DNA of 64,000 nucleotides from contig NZ_CP071953.1 in the NCBI RefSeq assembly GCF_020084865.1, positions 124,001-188,000 on the forward strand, in the 5' to 3' direction. Positions 19,123-26,958 of this stretch are shown one piece after another. The first letter of the stretch is position 1. The number at the start of each line of letters is the position of its first letter. Below the pieces are notes generated by a model. That model searched no databases and had not been told where the DNA came from. It saw only the letters and a list, made by a program, of their open reading frames with translations. The DNA is from Candidatus Kaistella beijingensis (GTDB taxonomy: Bacteria; Bacteroidota; Bacteroidia; Flavobacteriales; Weeksellaceae). Both the position numbers and the translations under genes were made by a program.

Positions 19123-19147
19123 TTATTTATTCAATTTTTAAGGAATA

Positions 19148-19155
19148 CAAATTTA
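19148..19155 (-). promoter_or_regulatory. TAnnTTTG element upstream of icd
   Basis: On the minus strand TAAATTTG, 35 bases before the icd ATG. No clear -33 partner is seen. Confidence 0.45.
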
Positions 19156-19203
19156 AGGATTTTTTGTGAAGTTATGGGAGCTTCAGAATATTTGATTTTG
19201 AAA

Positions 19204-20055
19204 TTATTCTTGCGGAATTCTATCCGGCCAAATATTCGGTAACTCGCCACTGAAACCCATTTCAGGAAGCTCATTCATTGTTTTCATTTCGTCAGAATTT
19301 AATTCAAAATCGAAAATGGAAATATTGTCGAGAATTCTTTCCTCTGTTGTCGATTTAGGAATGGGAACTACGCCATGTTGAACAATCCACCGCAATGAAA
19401 TTTGTGAAACCGATTTTCCATGATTTTCTGCAATTTTTTTTAGCGCTTCATTTTCAAAAACCTTTCCTCTTGCTAATGGAGACCATGCTTCCACTACAAT
19501 TCCGTGTTTTTGACAAAATTCGGTGACTTCCGGTTGCCAGTATCCGGGATGAAATTCGATTTGGTTGATAGCAGGTTTTACTTTTGCGGTTTTCATTAAA
19601 GCTTCCACATGTTCAACCCAAAAATTGCTTACACCGATGGATTTTATTTTGCCTTCTTTTTGCAAATCTTCCATTGCACGCCAAGTTTCAGCATTTATTT
19701 CCTGCCAATTTTCAAAATTTTTCGCATTTGCAGGCCAATGAATCAGGTATAAATCCACATCATCCAAATTCAATTTTTGTAAAGAATCTTCGAATGCTTT
19801 TTTCGTGTTTTCGTAACCCAAATTTTCCCGCCAAACTTTCGTCGTTACAAAAATTTCTTCACGTGGAATTCCGCTTTCTTTGATGGCTTTTCCAACGGCG
19901 ACTTCGTTTTCGTATTTTGCGGCACCGTCGATTAATCGATAGCCGTTTCGTAGAGCGGTTTTTACGGCTTCAATTCCTTCTTCTTCAGTTGCTTTATAGG
20001 TACCGAAACCAATTGCGGGGATTTGGTTTCCGTCGTTCAGTTTTAAATATTTCAT
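19204..20055 (-). CDS. Aldo/keto reductase
   Basis: 283 residues with the full AKR tetrad: Asp43 and Tyr48 in LIDGAAKYENE, Lys73 in TTKVW and His106 in LIHWP. The IGVSNF and NQIEFHPGYWQ segments and the C-terminal NADPH-binding IPKST motif are also present. It should reduce aldehydes or ketones with NADPH, and resembles the 2,5-diketo-gluconate reductase group. Its natural substrate cannot be told. A good promoter lies upstream at 20131-20161. Confidence 0.9.
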   Translation of the reverse strand: MKYLKLNDGNQIPAIGFGTYKATEEEGIEAVKTALRNGYRLIDGAAKYENEVAVGKAIKESGIPREEIFVTTKVWRENLGYENTKKAFEDSLQKLNLDDVDLYLIHWPANAKNFENWQEINAETWRAMEDLQKEGKIKSIGVSNFWVEHVEALMKTAKVKPAINQIEFHPGYWQPEVTEFCQKHGIVVEAWSPLARGKVFENEALKKIAENHGKSVSQISLRWIVQHGVVPIPKSTTEERILDNISIFDFELNSDEMKTMNELPEMGFSGELPNIWPDRIPQE

Positions 20056-20130
20056 AAATTGTTTTTATTGAATTCGGTGTTTTTTGCTGCAATAATTCTG
20101 CCTTAAAATCATCTCCATCATTCATCTTGT

Positions 20131-20161
20131 CAAAGATAAAATTTGATAGAAAAAATTGCAA
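20131..20161 (-). promoter_or_regulatory. Promoter of the aldo/keto reductase
   Basis: On the minus strand TTG (20161-20159), 20 bases and TATCTTTG (20138-20131). Predicted leader of about 70 bases. Confidence 0.6.
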
Positions 20162-20233
20162 TTATTTAGGCTCTTCTGCAAACTTTAAGACTAATTTAAC
20201 CTTTCATTAATTTACTTTGCGGATCATATTCCG

Positions 20234-20241
20234 TATTTTTG
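20234..20241 (+). promoter_or_regulatory. TAnnTTTG element upstream of thiol peroxidase
   Basis: TATTTTTG lies 22 bases before the ATG. An alternative TTTG lies only 14 bases upstream, so the -33 site is unclear. Confidence 0.5.
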
Positions 20242-20263
20242 AGGGAATTAAAAATTAAACATT

Positions 20264-20761
20264 ATGGCAAATATTACATTAAAAGGAAATGAAATTCACA
20301 CGATCGGAAACCTTCCCGAAGTTGGTTTATCGTTAAAGGATTTGGCTTTAGTAAATGATAAATTGGAGGTGAAAACTTTGGAAGATTACAACGGAAAAAG
20401 AAAAATCTTCAACATTTTTCCAAGTATTGACACTGGAATTTGCGCCGCTTCTGCAAGAAAATTTAATGAAGAAGCGGGGAATTTAGAAAACACTGTGGTG
20501 ATTAATGTTTCTAAAGATTTGCCGTTTGCTTTGGGCAGGTTTTGCGCGGCTGAAGGTTTGGACCATGTAGAAACTTTATCCGATTTCCGAGGAACTTTTG
20601 GAGATGACTACGGAGTAACAATTGTGGACGGACCAATGAAAGGTTTGCTATCAAGAGCGGTAATTGTGACGGATGAAAATAATAACGTTGTTTATACAGA
20701 ACAAGTTCCGGAAATCGTTCAGGAACCAAATTATGAAAACGCTTTGAATGCTTTGAAGTAG
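20264..20761 (+). CDS. tpx: Thiol peroxidase (atypical 2-Cys peroxiredoxin)
   Basis: 165 residues, the usual Tpx length. The peroxidatic Cys60 is in SIDTGICAASARKF and the resolving Cys94 in ALGRFCAAEGL, at the same spacing as E. coli Tpx (61 and 95). It reduces hydrogen peroxide and alkyl hydroperoxides using thioredoxin. The catalytic Thr of the family (T57 in DTGIC) is present. A long imperfect hairpin repeat (20787-20872) follows and may stop transcription. Confidence 0.95.
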   Translation: MANITLKGNEIHTIGNLPEVGLSLKDLALVNDKLEVKTLEDYNGKRKIFNIFPSIDTGICAASARKFNEEAGNLENTVVINVSKDLPFALGRFCAAEGLDHVETLSDFRGTFGDDYGVTIVDGPMKGLLSRAVIVTDENNNVVYTEQVPEIVQEPNYENALNALK

Positions 20762-20786
20762 TTTGTTTATTAGAAAAATATGGTTT

Positions 20787-20872
20787 GTCATTCTGAACGA
20801 AATGAGGAACGAATGAAGTGAAGAATCTCAATCAAGAGATTCTTCATTTCGCTTCGCTTCATTCAGAATGAC
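20787..20872. repeat. 86-base imperfect palindrome, REP-like
   Basis: The arms start GTCATTCTGAA and end TTCAGAATGAC and meet around AATCTCAATCAAGAGATT. The two arms pair over most of their length with small bulges (GAACGAAATGAGGAACGAATG against the shorter right arm). Palindromes with GTCATTCTGAAC ends are common between genes in Bacteroidota. It separates tpx from the DUF763 gene. Confidence 0.75.
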
Positions 20873-20923
20873 AGTGCTTGTTTTTTCAGTTATTAATGTA
20901 ATTCAAAATCTCAAACTTCAAAA

Positions 20924-22144
20924 ATGCTTCGCTCCGGTTCCGCAGATTTACCGCTTCATTATGGCTACGTTCCACAGTGGCTTTACGAACGTATGTCGAA
21001 ACTTGGACTTGCAATTTTTGAAGTTTTATTGAGCGATTACGGAAAAGACGAAGTTATTCGCAGAATGAGCGATCCGTTTTGGTTTCAAAGTTTGGGCGCA
21101 GTGATGGGAATGGATTGGCATTCTTCGGGAGTTACGACTTCTGTAATGGGCGCTTTGAAAAGAGCCGTAAATCCACATTCAAAATCTTTGGGAATTTACA
21201 TTGCAGGCGGAAAAGGAAAATTTTCAAAGGAAACCCCAAACGAATTACTAAAAATTGCAGATTTAACCGGACTCAACGGAACTGAATTGGTGAAAGCAAG
21301 CAAACTTTCCGCAAAGGTTGACAATACAGCAATTCACGATGGCTATCAGCTCTACACCCATAATTTTATTTTGAGCGATGAAGGCAGTTGGAGCGTCGTT
21401 CAACAGGGAATGAACCCAAAAGACAAAACTGCGCGTCGCTATCATTGGCATTCCGAAAATTTAAAATCTTTTGTTGATGAACCTCACACCGGAATTTGTG
21501 GAAAAAATCAAGGAATTATTTTAGACTTAACCGCAAAATCTGCTGAAGAAAATCGAAATGGGATTTTAGAAATTTCGCACAAAGCTCCGGAAAAAATTAT
21601 GAAGGAAGTTTCATTAATTTTACCATCACATCACGATGTTCAAGCTTCTGACGTTAATTTGAAAAGATTGGGCGCAATGTTGGCAATGACGCGGGAAATG
21701 CAGCCCGAAACTTTTGAAGATTTATTGATGTTAAAAGGAGTTGGTCCACGAACAATGCAAAGTTTGGCTTTGGTTTCGGAAGTGATTCACGGAGCACCTT
21801 CAAGATTTCAGGACCCTGCACGTTTTTCCTTTGCGCACGGTGGAAAAGATGGTCATCCGTTTCCGGTTCCCACAAAAATTTACGATGAAACTTTGGAAAT
21901 TCTACGTTCAGGAATTGAAAAATCTAAACTTGGAAATTCCGATAAACTGCAGGCAATTCAAAAACTTCATGAAATTAATTTGAAATTAGAAGAAAATTTT
22001 ACACCTAATTTTGATATTCAGGAAGTGATTGAAGATGAACGAAAAAATTCTTGGCGATTTGGTGGAAAAACAGTTTTCGGAGATTCGAAACCACCCGAAA
22101 AAGAGCGCCTGAATAATGGTGGAATTCAACTTTCACTGTTTTAA
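20924..22144 (+). CDS. DUF763 protein
   Basis: 406 residues. The N-terminus (RSGSADLPLHYGYVPQWLYE) and the central TTSVMGALKRAVNPHSKSLG and YQLYTHNFILSDEGSW segments are typical of DUF763, a family best known from archaea and some bacteria. Near residue 270 a helix-hairpin-helix-like stretch (LLMLKGVGPRTMQSLALVSE) suggests nucleic acid binding, and RFSFAHGGKDGHPFPVP follows. The biochemical function is not established. It stands alone between a palindromic repeat and the SRPBCC genes. Confidence 0.85.
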   Translation: MLRSGSADLPLHYGYVPQWLYERMSKLGLAIFEVLLSDYGKDEVIRRMSDPFWFQSLGAVMGMDWHSSGVTTSVMGALKRAVNPHSKSLGIYIAGGKGKFSKETPNELLKIADLTGLNGTELVKASKLSAKVDNTAIHDGYQLYTHNFILSDEGSWSVVQQGMNPKDKTARRYHWHSENLKSFVDEPHTGICGKNQGIILDLTAKSAEENRNGILEISHKAPEKIMKEVSLILPSHHDVQASDVNLKRLGAMLAMTREMQPETFEDLLMLKGVGPRTMQSLALVSEVIHGAPSRFQDPARFSFAHGGKDGHPFPVPTKIYDETLEILRSGIEKSKLGNSDKLQAIQKLHEINLKLEENFTPNFDIQEVIEDERKNSWRFGGKTVFGDSKPPEKERLNNGGIQLSLF

Positions 22145-22299
22145 AAAAGAGTTCTAAAAAGTTTAAAAACTAATTTAGACATATAATAATCCATGACAAA
22201 CATAAAATAATTCACATGATCTTCTTTTATGGTTTAAGTTTTATTCTTTAAATTTAAAAGATTAATTAATATCAAAACAAACCTTACAAGTTAAAAAAT

Positions 22300-22740
22300 T
22301 TGTTAAGTTTCCTAAACAACCAAAATAAGGAACCAATAAAAATAGACATCACGATCTTAAAACCAATTGAAAAAGTTTGGAACTACTTCAGCGATCCCGA
22401 ACACATCGTGAAATGGAACTTTGCGCACGAATCTTGGGAATGCCCGAAAGCGGAAAACGATTTAAGAGTCGGTGGAAAACTCAAAACGAGAATGCAGGCA
22501 AAAGACGGCAGTTTCGGGTTTGATTTCGAGGGAATTTATGACGAGATAATTCCTTACAAACTTATAAAATACCATTTGGAAGACGGCAGAAAAGTGGAAA
22601 TTCAGTTTGAAAAAATGGATGAGAATACGACAAAGGTTATTGAAACTTTCGATCCTGAAATGCAAAACTCCCGAGAAATGCAGCGCGAAGGTTGGTACGC
22701 TATTTTGAATAATTTCCACAAGTACACTGAAAACCACTAA
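22300..22740 (+). CDS. SRPBCC (AHSA1-like) protein with uncertain start codon
   Basis: 146 residues if begun at TTG 22300. It is about half identical to the next gene, sharing ITILKPxxKxWxYF, HIVKWNF, GREMQR/NSREMQR and WYAIL segments. The alignment puts its natural start at AAG (22330-22332), where the neighbour has ATG before GAx CCA ATA. There is no in-frame ATG upstream back to the stop at 22267, so the gene has either lost its ATG and uses TTG, or is silent. The SRPBCC fold binds hydrophobic ligands; no ligand is known here. Confidence 0.6.
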   Translation: MLSFLNNQNKEPIKIDITILKPIEKVWNYFSDPEHIVKWNFAHESWECPKAENDLRVGGKLKTRMQAKDGSFGFDFEGIYDEIIPYKLIKYHLEDGRKVEIQFEKMDENTTKVIETFDPEMQNSREMQREGWYAILNNFHKYTENH

Positions 22741-22801
22741 CTTATATTTCACTGATTTTCACGTCTGAAAATAATTTCCTATTTTTAGAAAAAATAAGAT
22801 T

Positions 22802-23215
22802 ATGGAGCCAATAACAATCAAAGTAACGATTCTAAAGCCTTTGCTCAAAACTTGGGACTATTTTAATAATCCAAGACATATTGTGAAGTGGAATTTTCCG
22901 ACCACCAATTGGCATTGTCCGAAAGCGGACAACGATTTTCGTGAAGGTGGCAGATTCGATTACCGCTTAGAATATAAAGATAAAAGTTTTGGCTACAATT
23001 TTTCGGGTTATATTGATGAAATTAAGGTTCACGAATACATCAAAAGTCACTTGAACGACGGTAGAAAAGTGGAAGTTTTTTTCAATAAAATTGATGACAA
23101 CACTACCGAAATTGTTCAGGTTTTTGAACCCGAAGTTCAGAACGGAAGAGAAATGCAGCGCGTTGGTTGGTATGCGATTTTAGACCGATTTCATAAATAT
23201 GTGGAAAAACATTAA
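22802..23215 (+). CDS. SRPBCC (AHSA1-like) protein
   Basis: 137 residues covering one SRPBCC/START-like domain (ITIKVTILKPLLKTWDYFNN to WYAILDRFHKYVEKH). It is a tandem paralogue of the preceding gene and keeps a normal ATG. Family members are small ligand-binding or cyclase-like cytoplasmic proteins, often annotated as activators of Hsp90 ATPase homologues without evidence. It lies 13 bases before a DUF1801 gene and probably shares its transcript. Confidence 0.8.
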   Translation: MEPITIKVTILKPLLKTWDYFNNPRHIVKWNFPTTNWHCPKADNDFREGGRFDYRLEYKDKSFGYNFSGYIDEIKVHEYIKSHLNDGRKVEVFFNKIDDNTTEIVQVFEPEVQNGREMQRVGWYAILDRFHKYVEKH

Positions 23216-23228
23216 GATCACATTTTAA

Positions 23229-23585
23229 GTGAGTGAAGTTTCAAAATATATCCATCAATTTCCTGAAGAAGTTCAGGAAATTTTAAATAAAATCCGAAAC
23301 ATTATTTTGGACGAAGTTCCCAATGCAGAAGAACGAATCTCTTATGCAATGCCTGCATTCTTTTTAAACAAAAAACCTTTGGTTTATTTCGCAGGCTATA
23401 AAAATCACATCGGTTTTTACGCCACACCGAACGGACATGAAGAATTTGCACAAGAATTTTCTAACTATAAACAGGGAAAAGGTTCGGTTCAGTTTGCATT
23501 AAATGAAGAGATTCCCTATGATTTGATACTTAAAGTCGTAAAATTCCGCAAAAAAAGTCTTATAAAAAAAATTGATAAATATTGA
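23229..23585 (+). CDS. DUF1801 (YdhG-like) protein
   Basis: 118 residues. IHQFPEEVQEILNKIRNIIL, ISYAMPAFFLNKKPLVYFAGY and HIGFYATPNG are typical of DUF1801, which includes the iron chaperone frataxin-like YdhG group. GTG at 23229 must be the start, because a TAA stop directly precedes it in frame and no usable ATG follows. The gene lies 13 bases after an SRPBCC gene. Its role is not established. Confidence 0.8.
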   Translation: MSEVSKYIHQFPEEVQEILNKIRNIILDEVPNAEERISYAMPAFFLNKKPLVYFAGYKNHIGFYATPNGHEEFAQEFSNYKQGKGSVQFALNEEIPYDLILKVVKFRKKSLIKKIDKY

Positions 23586-23662
23586 ACTTATTGAACCGTG
23601 TTGAACAATATTGAACAGCTTCAAACCTATCAAACAAACTCAAACAACTTCAAACAAAATTT
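23586..23662 (+). repeat. Word-repeat spacer (TTGAAC / TCAAAC)
   Basis: A spacer made of repeats of two short words, GTTGAACAATATTGAAC followed by four or five CAAAC(A/T)NC units, directly in front of the VOC protein gene. The reverse complement of a similar CAAAC array lies at 51040-51080. Confidence 0.55.
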
Positions 23663-24529
23663 ATGAATAACGATATTTTCCCTTGCCTTTGGTTTAATAA
23701 CGATGGCAAACATGCCGCCGATTTTTATGTAGAAACTTTCGGCGGAAAAATTACGGTGGATACACCGATGGTAATTAATCTCGACCTTTTTGGGCAGCGT
23801 TTCATGTTGTTGAACGGAGGTCCCGCTTTTGAAAAAAATGCTACGATTTCTTTCATGATCCTTTGCGAAACCGAAGAAGAAGTCGAAAAATATTGGAAAT
23901 CACTTGCTGAAGGGGGAATTGTATTGATGGAGCTCGGCGAATATCCGTGGAGTAAAAAATACGGTTGGGTTCGAGACAGGTTTGGTGTGACTTGGCAGGT
24001 TTATTTGGGTGAAAAACAGGGCGAACAAAAAATTATTCCTACGCTGATGTTTATTCATCATAACAACGGAAAGGCGATGGAAGCGATGGAGTTTTACACC
24101 AACATTTTCCCAAATTCTAAAATTGGAAGTGTCTTAACTTACGGAGTTGGAGTTGGAAATGAAACCCATGAAGTTCCTGAAAATGTGCAACATGCGCATT
24201 TTGTTATTGACAATTATAATTTTTTCTGCATGGATAATTCCTACGACCACCAATTTGATTTTTCGGAAGGAATATCAATTGTTGTGATGACCGATAATCA
24301 AGAGGAAACCGACCATTTATGGAACTCGCTGACTTCTGATGGCGGAGAAGAAAGTCAATGCGGTTGGTTGAAAGACAAATATGGCGTAAGTTGGCAAATC
24401 ACTCCTAAAAGATTGTTGGAACTGATGAACAGTTTCGATGGAACCGACCGTTCTCAAAAAGTTTTTCAGGCAATGATGACGATGAAGAAAATTGTGATCG
24501 CCGATTTGGAGAAAGCCTATAATTCTTAA
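23663..24529 (+). CDS. Two-domain VOC (PhnB-like) protein
   Basis: 288 residues formed of two related glyoxalase/VOC domains of the PhnB or 3-demethylubiquinone methyltransferase-like type. The first starts FPCLWFNNDGKHAADFYVETF and ends YGWVRDRFGVTWQVYL. The second starts IPTLMFIHHNNGKAMEAMEFY and ends CGWLKDKYGVSWQITP. A single peptide with two domains can fold as one functional unit. Such proteins bind metal or small ligands, and none has a clear role in this type of cluster. Confidence 0.85.
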   Translation: MNNDIFPCLWFNNDGKHAADFYVETFGGKITVDTPMVINLDLFGQRFMLLNGGPAFEKNATISFMILCETEEEVEKYWKSLAEGGIVLMELGEYPWSKKYGWVRDRFGVTWQVYLGEKQGEQKIIPTLMFIHHNNGKAMEAMEFYTNIFPNSKIGSVLTYGVGVGNETHEVPENVQHAHFVIDNYNFFCMDNSYDHQFDFSEGISIVVMTDNQEETDHLWNSLTSDGGEESQCGWLKDKYGVSWQITPKRLLELMNSFDGTDRSQKVFQAMMTMKKIVIADLEKAYNS

Positions 24530-24572
24530 TTTCACGCAAGTAATTTTTTAATTTCTTAATCTCTTAATTTTC

Positions 24573-24983
24573 ATGAAACAATTAGAATTTCAAACAGAAA
24601 TCAACGCAACTCCCGAAAAAGTTTGGGAAACTTTGGTCGGTGACGAACAATACACAAAATGGACGAAGGGAAACCGTTTCGAGGGAAATTGGGAAGAAGG
24701 AAGCGTGATGAAGTTTTTCGACCCCAAAAATAACGGAATGTTCAGCGAAGTAGTAACAAACAAACCCAAAGAAGAACTAAAATTGAAACATCTTGGTTGG
24801 ATTTATGATGGTGTTTTGGATGCACAGGATTTTGGCGGTTCAGATGTTGCGTATATTTTAGAACCAATCGAAACTGGAACTTTTTTAAAATCCAAAGTCA
24901 ATTCCATGGATGAATTTGTGGATTTTTACAACAATTATTTCCCGAACATATTTCAGAAAATAAAAGAAATTTCAGAAGAGTAG
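24573..24983 (+). CDS. SRPBCC (AHSA1-like) protein
   Basis: 136 residues with the common start of this family (EFQTEINATPEKVWETLVGD) and the segments YTKWTKGNRFEGNWEEGSVM and GSDVAYILEPIETGT. It is only distantly related to the SRPBCC pair at 22300-23215. It is separated from the VOC gene by a short TTAATTTCTTAATCTCTTAA word-repeat spacer and followed by a strong bidirectional terminator. Confidence 0.8.
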   Translation: MKQLEFQTEINATPEKVWETLVGDEQYTKWTKGNRFEGNWEEGSVMKFFDPKNNGMFSEVVTNKPKEELKLKHLGWIYDGVLDAQDFGGSDVAYILEPIETGTFLKSKVNSMDEFVDFYNNYFPNIFQKIKEISEE

Positions 24984-25012
24984 GAAGTCATTTTATTGCA
25001 GGTTTTTTTGAA

Positions 25013-25051
25013 TTTTTTTTCGACGGCGGCGAAGCCGCCGCCGAAAAAAAA
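25013..25051. terminator. GC-rich bidirectional terminator
   Basis: The arms TTTTTTTTCG and CGGCGGC pair with GCCGCCG and CGAAAAAAAA around a GAA loop, giving T runs on both strands. Confidence 0.85.
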
Positions 25052-25167
25052 CATTTCAGAAAGACAAAACTATGTTCAATTAATTCCAAAAATTTCCAGC
25101 TCAACTTCGCTCTGCAAAAATTGTAAATTCTTTAAAGTAAAATTAAATTTCGCTCGTCATACGAAAT

Positions 25168-25743
25168 ATGGAGCTGGAATTAACTTATATGTCGCAAACC
25201 GAAAGAGACAACATTATTGGCGAAACCGTGAAGAATTACGGCGGAAAACTGCTGTCTTTTATCCGACCGAAAGTTCGAAATACAGAGGATGCGGAAGACA
25301 TTTTGCAGGAGGTTTGGTATCAGTTCAGCAACCTGACCAACATTGGCGAGATTGTGAATATCGGCGGTTGGCTTTATCGGGTTTCAAACAATAAAATTAT
25401 CGATAAATACCGAAAAAAGACGACGGATAATCTGGAGGATTTCGTGTATGAAGACGAGGACGGAAGTTTTGCGGTGAAAGATATTTTGTTGTTGGATGAT
25501 TCTGAAAATCCTGAACTTTTGGCGTTTCGGGAGGAAGTTTGGAAGGAGCTTTTCGCAGCCTTGGAAGAATTGCCGGAAAATCAGCGTTTGGTTTTCGTGG
25601 AGAATGAAATCGAAGGAAAGAAACTGCAGGAAATTGCCGACGAACAGGGAGAAAATATCAAGACCATTATCAGCAGAAAAAATTATGCGGTAAAGCATCT
25701 GCGAAAAAGAATGGCGATTTTGTATAAAGATTTGAAAGGATAA
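25168..25743 (+). CDS. ECF-type RNA polymerase sigma factor
   Basis: 191 residues from ATG 25168; the ATG at 25189 (MSQTERDNIIG) is an equally good start. Region 2 includes NTEDAEDILQEVWYQF and IGGWLYRVSNNKIIDKYRKK. Region 4 includes LEELPENQRLVFVENEIEGK and KLQEIADEQGENIKTIISRK. It precedes a small membrane protein gene by 4 bases; that partner may regulate it or be its output. The signal it responds to is unknown. Confidence 0.9.
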   Translation: MELELTYMSQTERDNIIGETVKNYGGKLLSFIRPKVRNTEDAEDILQEVWYQFSNLTNIGEIVNIGGWLYRVSNNKIIDKYRKKTTDNLEDFVYEDEDGSFAVKDILLLDDSENPELLAFREEVWKELFAALEELPENQRLVFVENEIEGKKLQEIADEQGENIKTIISRKNYAVKHLRKRMAILYKDLKG

Positions 25744-25747
25744 GAAA

Positions 25748-26092
25748 ATGAATAATAAATTTAAAGGTAGAATCGGGCTTTTGATCGTGGGCGGAATTGC
25801 GATGTTTTTTGTGGTAACGGGAATTGTGATGTGGCTTTGGAATTTGCTTTTGCCTGATATTATCGGCGTGAAAGTCATCACATTTTGGCAGGCGATGGGA
25901 ATTTTAGTGTTAAGTAAAATTCTTTTCGGCGGATTTGGCGGAAAAGGAGGAAAACATTGGGGAAGAAAAAATTGCGACCGATTTTCTGATGAGAAGATGA
26001 GTGGAATGTCGGACGAGGAAAAAGAGCGACTGAAAGAAATGTGGAAAAAGCGTTGCGAACACGGCGGATTTTTCAGGAAAAATCAATATTGA
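25748..26092 (+). CDS. Small two-helix membrane protein paired with the sigma factor
   Basis: 114 residues with two membrane helices (IGLLIVGGIAMFFVVTGIVM and ITFWQAMGILVLSKILF), then a Gly/Lys-rich linker and a charged Met-rich tail (DEKMSGMSDEEKERLKEMWK). The tail's helical MxxMW..RC pattern recalls Spy-like metal or stress sensors, but it is too short to assign. It follows the sigma factor after 4 bases and ends at a UUCG-loop terminator. I do not recognise the family. Confidence 0.7.
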   Translation: MNNKFKGRIGLLIVGGIAMFFVVTGIVMWLWNLLLPDIIGVKVITFWQAMGILVLSKILFGGFGGKGGKHWGRKNCDRFSDEKMSGMSDEEKERLKEMWKKRCEHGGFFRKNQY

Positions 26093-26097
26093 ATTTT

Positions 26098-26124
26098 AAA
26101 ACGGACTTCGGTTCGTTTTTTTTT
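26098..26124 (+). terminator. UUCG-loop intrinsic terminator
   Basis: A 9-bp stem (AAAACGGAC with GTTCGTTTT, one G-U pair), a TTCG tetraloop and a T run. Confidence 0.9.
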
Positions 26125-26355
26125 GTTTTTAATGGGATTTGATTGAGGTTTTCTTGAATAATTAATAAGTTATTGCAGATTGCGCAGATTTTAACAGTAC
26201 TATTTCTGCGTAATCTGCGTAGAAGAAAGTTTCAAAATTGTTTTTGAGCTCCGTAGGATTGAAAAGTTTGTAGAAAAAGTTTAGTTCGTCATTAGAGCGC
26301 TCCGTAGAAACACAACGTTAATTTTCCAAATAATATTTTCATAGTTTTTCAACCA

Positions 26356-26470
26356 TTTTTAAAGTAAAACAAAAATCTACCCGTCTTTAATAGAAAAAGA
26401 ATTGAGATTTGGTTTGATCAAAATCTTTTAAAAATGTTTTAAAGTAAAACACAAATCCAATCGTCTTTAT
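26356..26470 (+). repeat. Two direct repeats upstream of a small protein gene
   Basis: TTTTAAAGTAAAACA followed by AAAT and CGTCTTTA occurs at 26356-26391 and again at 26436-26470, 80 bases apart. AAAGTAAAACG appears a third time near 26528, just before the ATG at 26558. They could be regulator sites or a repeat remnant. Confidence 0.5.
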
Positions 26471-26557
26471 CAAAAACATCCTAATTAACTCCCTCTCCTT
26501 TGTAGAGAATCGGGGTGAGGAAAACAAAAGTAAAACGTAAAATTTAAAATTTAGAAA

Positions 26558-26827
26558 ATGAAAAATTCAGGTTTAAAAGGTGCTTTAGGAGCATTAGCAG
26601 TAGTAGGAGTTGCTTTCGCAGCAAAAAAAATGGGCGAAAGAAGAAAATTTATGAAAGGTATTTTTGAGGAATACGACATCAAAGAGAGAACTCCTTTCGG
26701 ATTCGCTGACAAAATCAGAGAGCTTGATGATGACAAATATGCTGAATTGAAGAACAAATTCAAAACACAGTTCTCTTCAAAATGCTGCCACAAATCTGCG
26801 TGCAAAGCTGAAAAGGCAGAAGCATAA
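26558..26827 (+). CDS. Small hypothetical protein with Cys/Lys tail
   Basis: 89 residues. The N-terminus has one hydrophobic Ala/Gly-rich helix (ALGALAVVGVAFAAKK), followed by a charged middle (KFMKGIFEEYDIKERTPFGF) and a C-terminal tail with three cysteines (SSKCCHKSACKAEKAEA) that could bind metal. I recognise no family. The gene has its own terminator and sits behind repeated TTTTAAAGTAAAAC sequences. Confidence 0.65.
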   Translation: MKNSGLKGALGALAVVGVAFAAKKMGERRKFMKGIFEEYDIKERTPFGFADKIRELDDDKYAELKNKFKTQFSSKCCHKSACKAEKAEA

Positions 26828-26858
26828 AAATTCCAATTAACTAATCAATTTTTTGAGG

Positions 26859-26886
26859 CGGAAAGAATCACTTCTTTCCGTTTTTT
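26859..26886 (+). terminator. Intrinsic terminator
   Basis: A 9-bp perfect stem CGGAAAGAA / TTCTTTCCG with a TCAC loop, followed by six T. Confidence 0.9.
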
Positions 26887-26905
26887 CGTTAAAATCTAAA
26901 ATCCA

Positions 26906-26913
26906 TATTTTTG
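26906..26913 (+). promoter_or_regulatory. TAnnTTTG element of the J-domain gene
   Basis: TATTTTTG lies 46 bases before the ATG at 26959. The leader contains three tandem CCCGCAT units (26929-26951). An upstream GTG-type start at 26911 would overlap the promoter and is rejected. Confidence 0.55.
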
Positions 26914-26958
26914 CAGTGCGAAACACGAATCCCGCATCCCGCATCCCGCATCTGTAAT

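Larger units (their letters stand above)
26093..26557. other. 465-base intergenic region with hairpin and direct repeats
   Basis: The region holds the sigma operon terminator (26098-26124), a 14-bp inverted repeat GCAGATTGCGCAGA / TCTGCGTAATCTGC (26175-26188 with 26205-26218, one mismatch), fragments of the CTCC(G)TAGG family (26247-26258 and 26298-26306), and two 33-base direct repeats (26356-26391, 26436-26470). I see no gene. Confidence 0.65.

Noticed and set aside
22300..24983. The SRPBCC-DUF1801-VOC row as a biosynthetic cluster
   Set aside because: All are small ligand-binding folds without a core biosynthetic enzyme; the gaps carry separate repeat spacers, so a common pathway is not supported.
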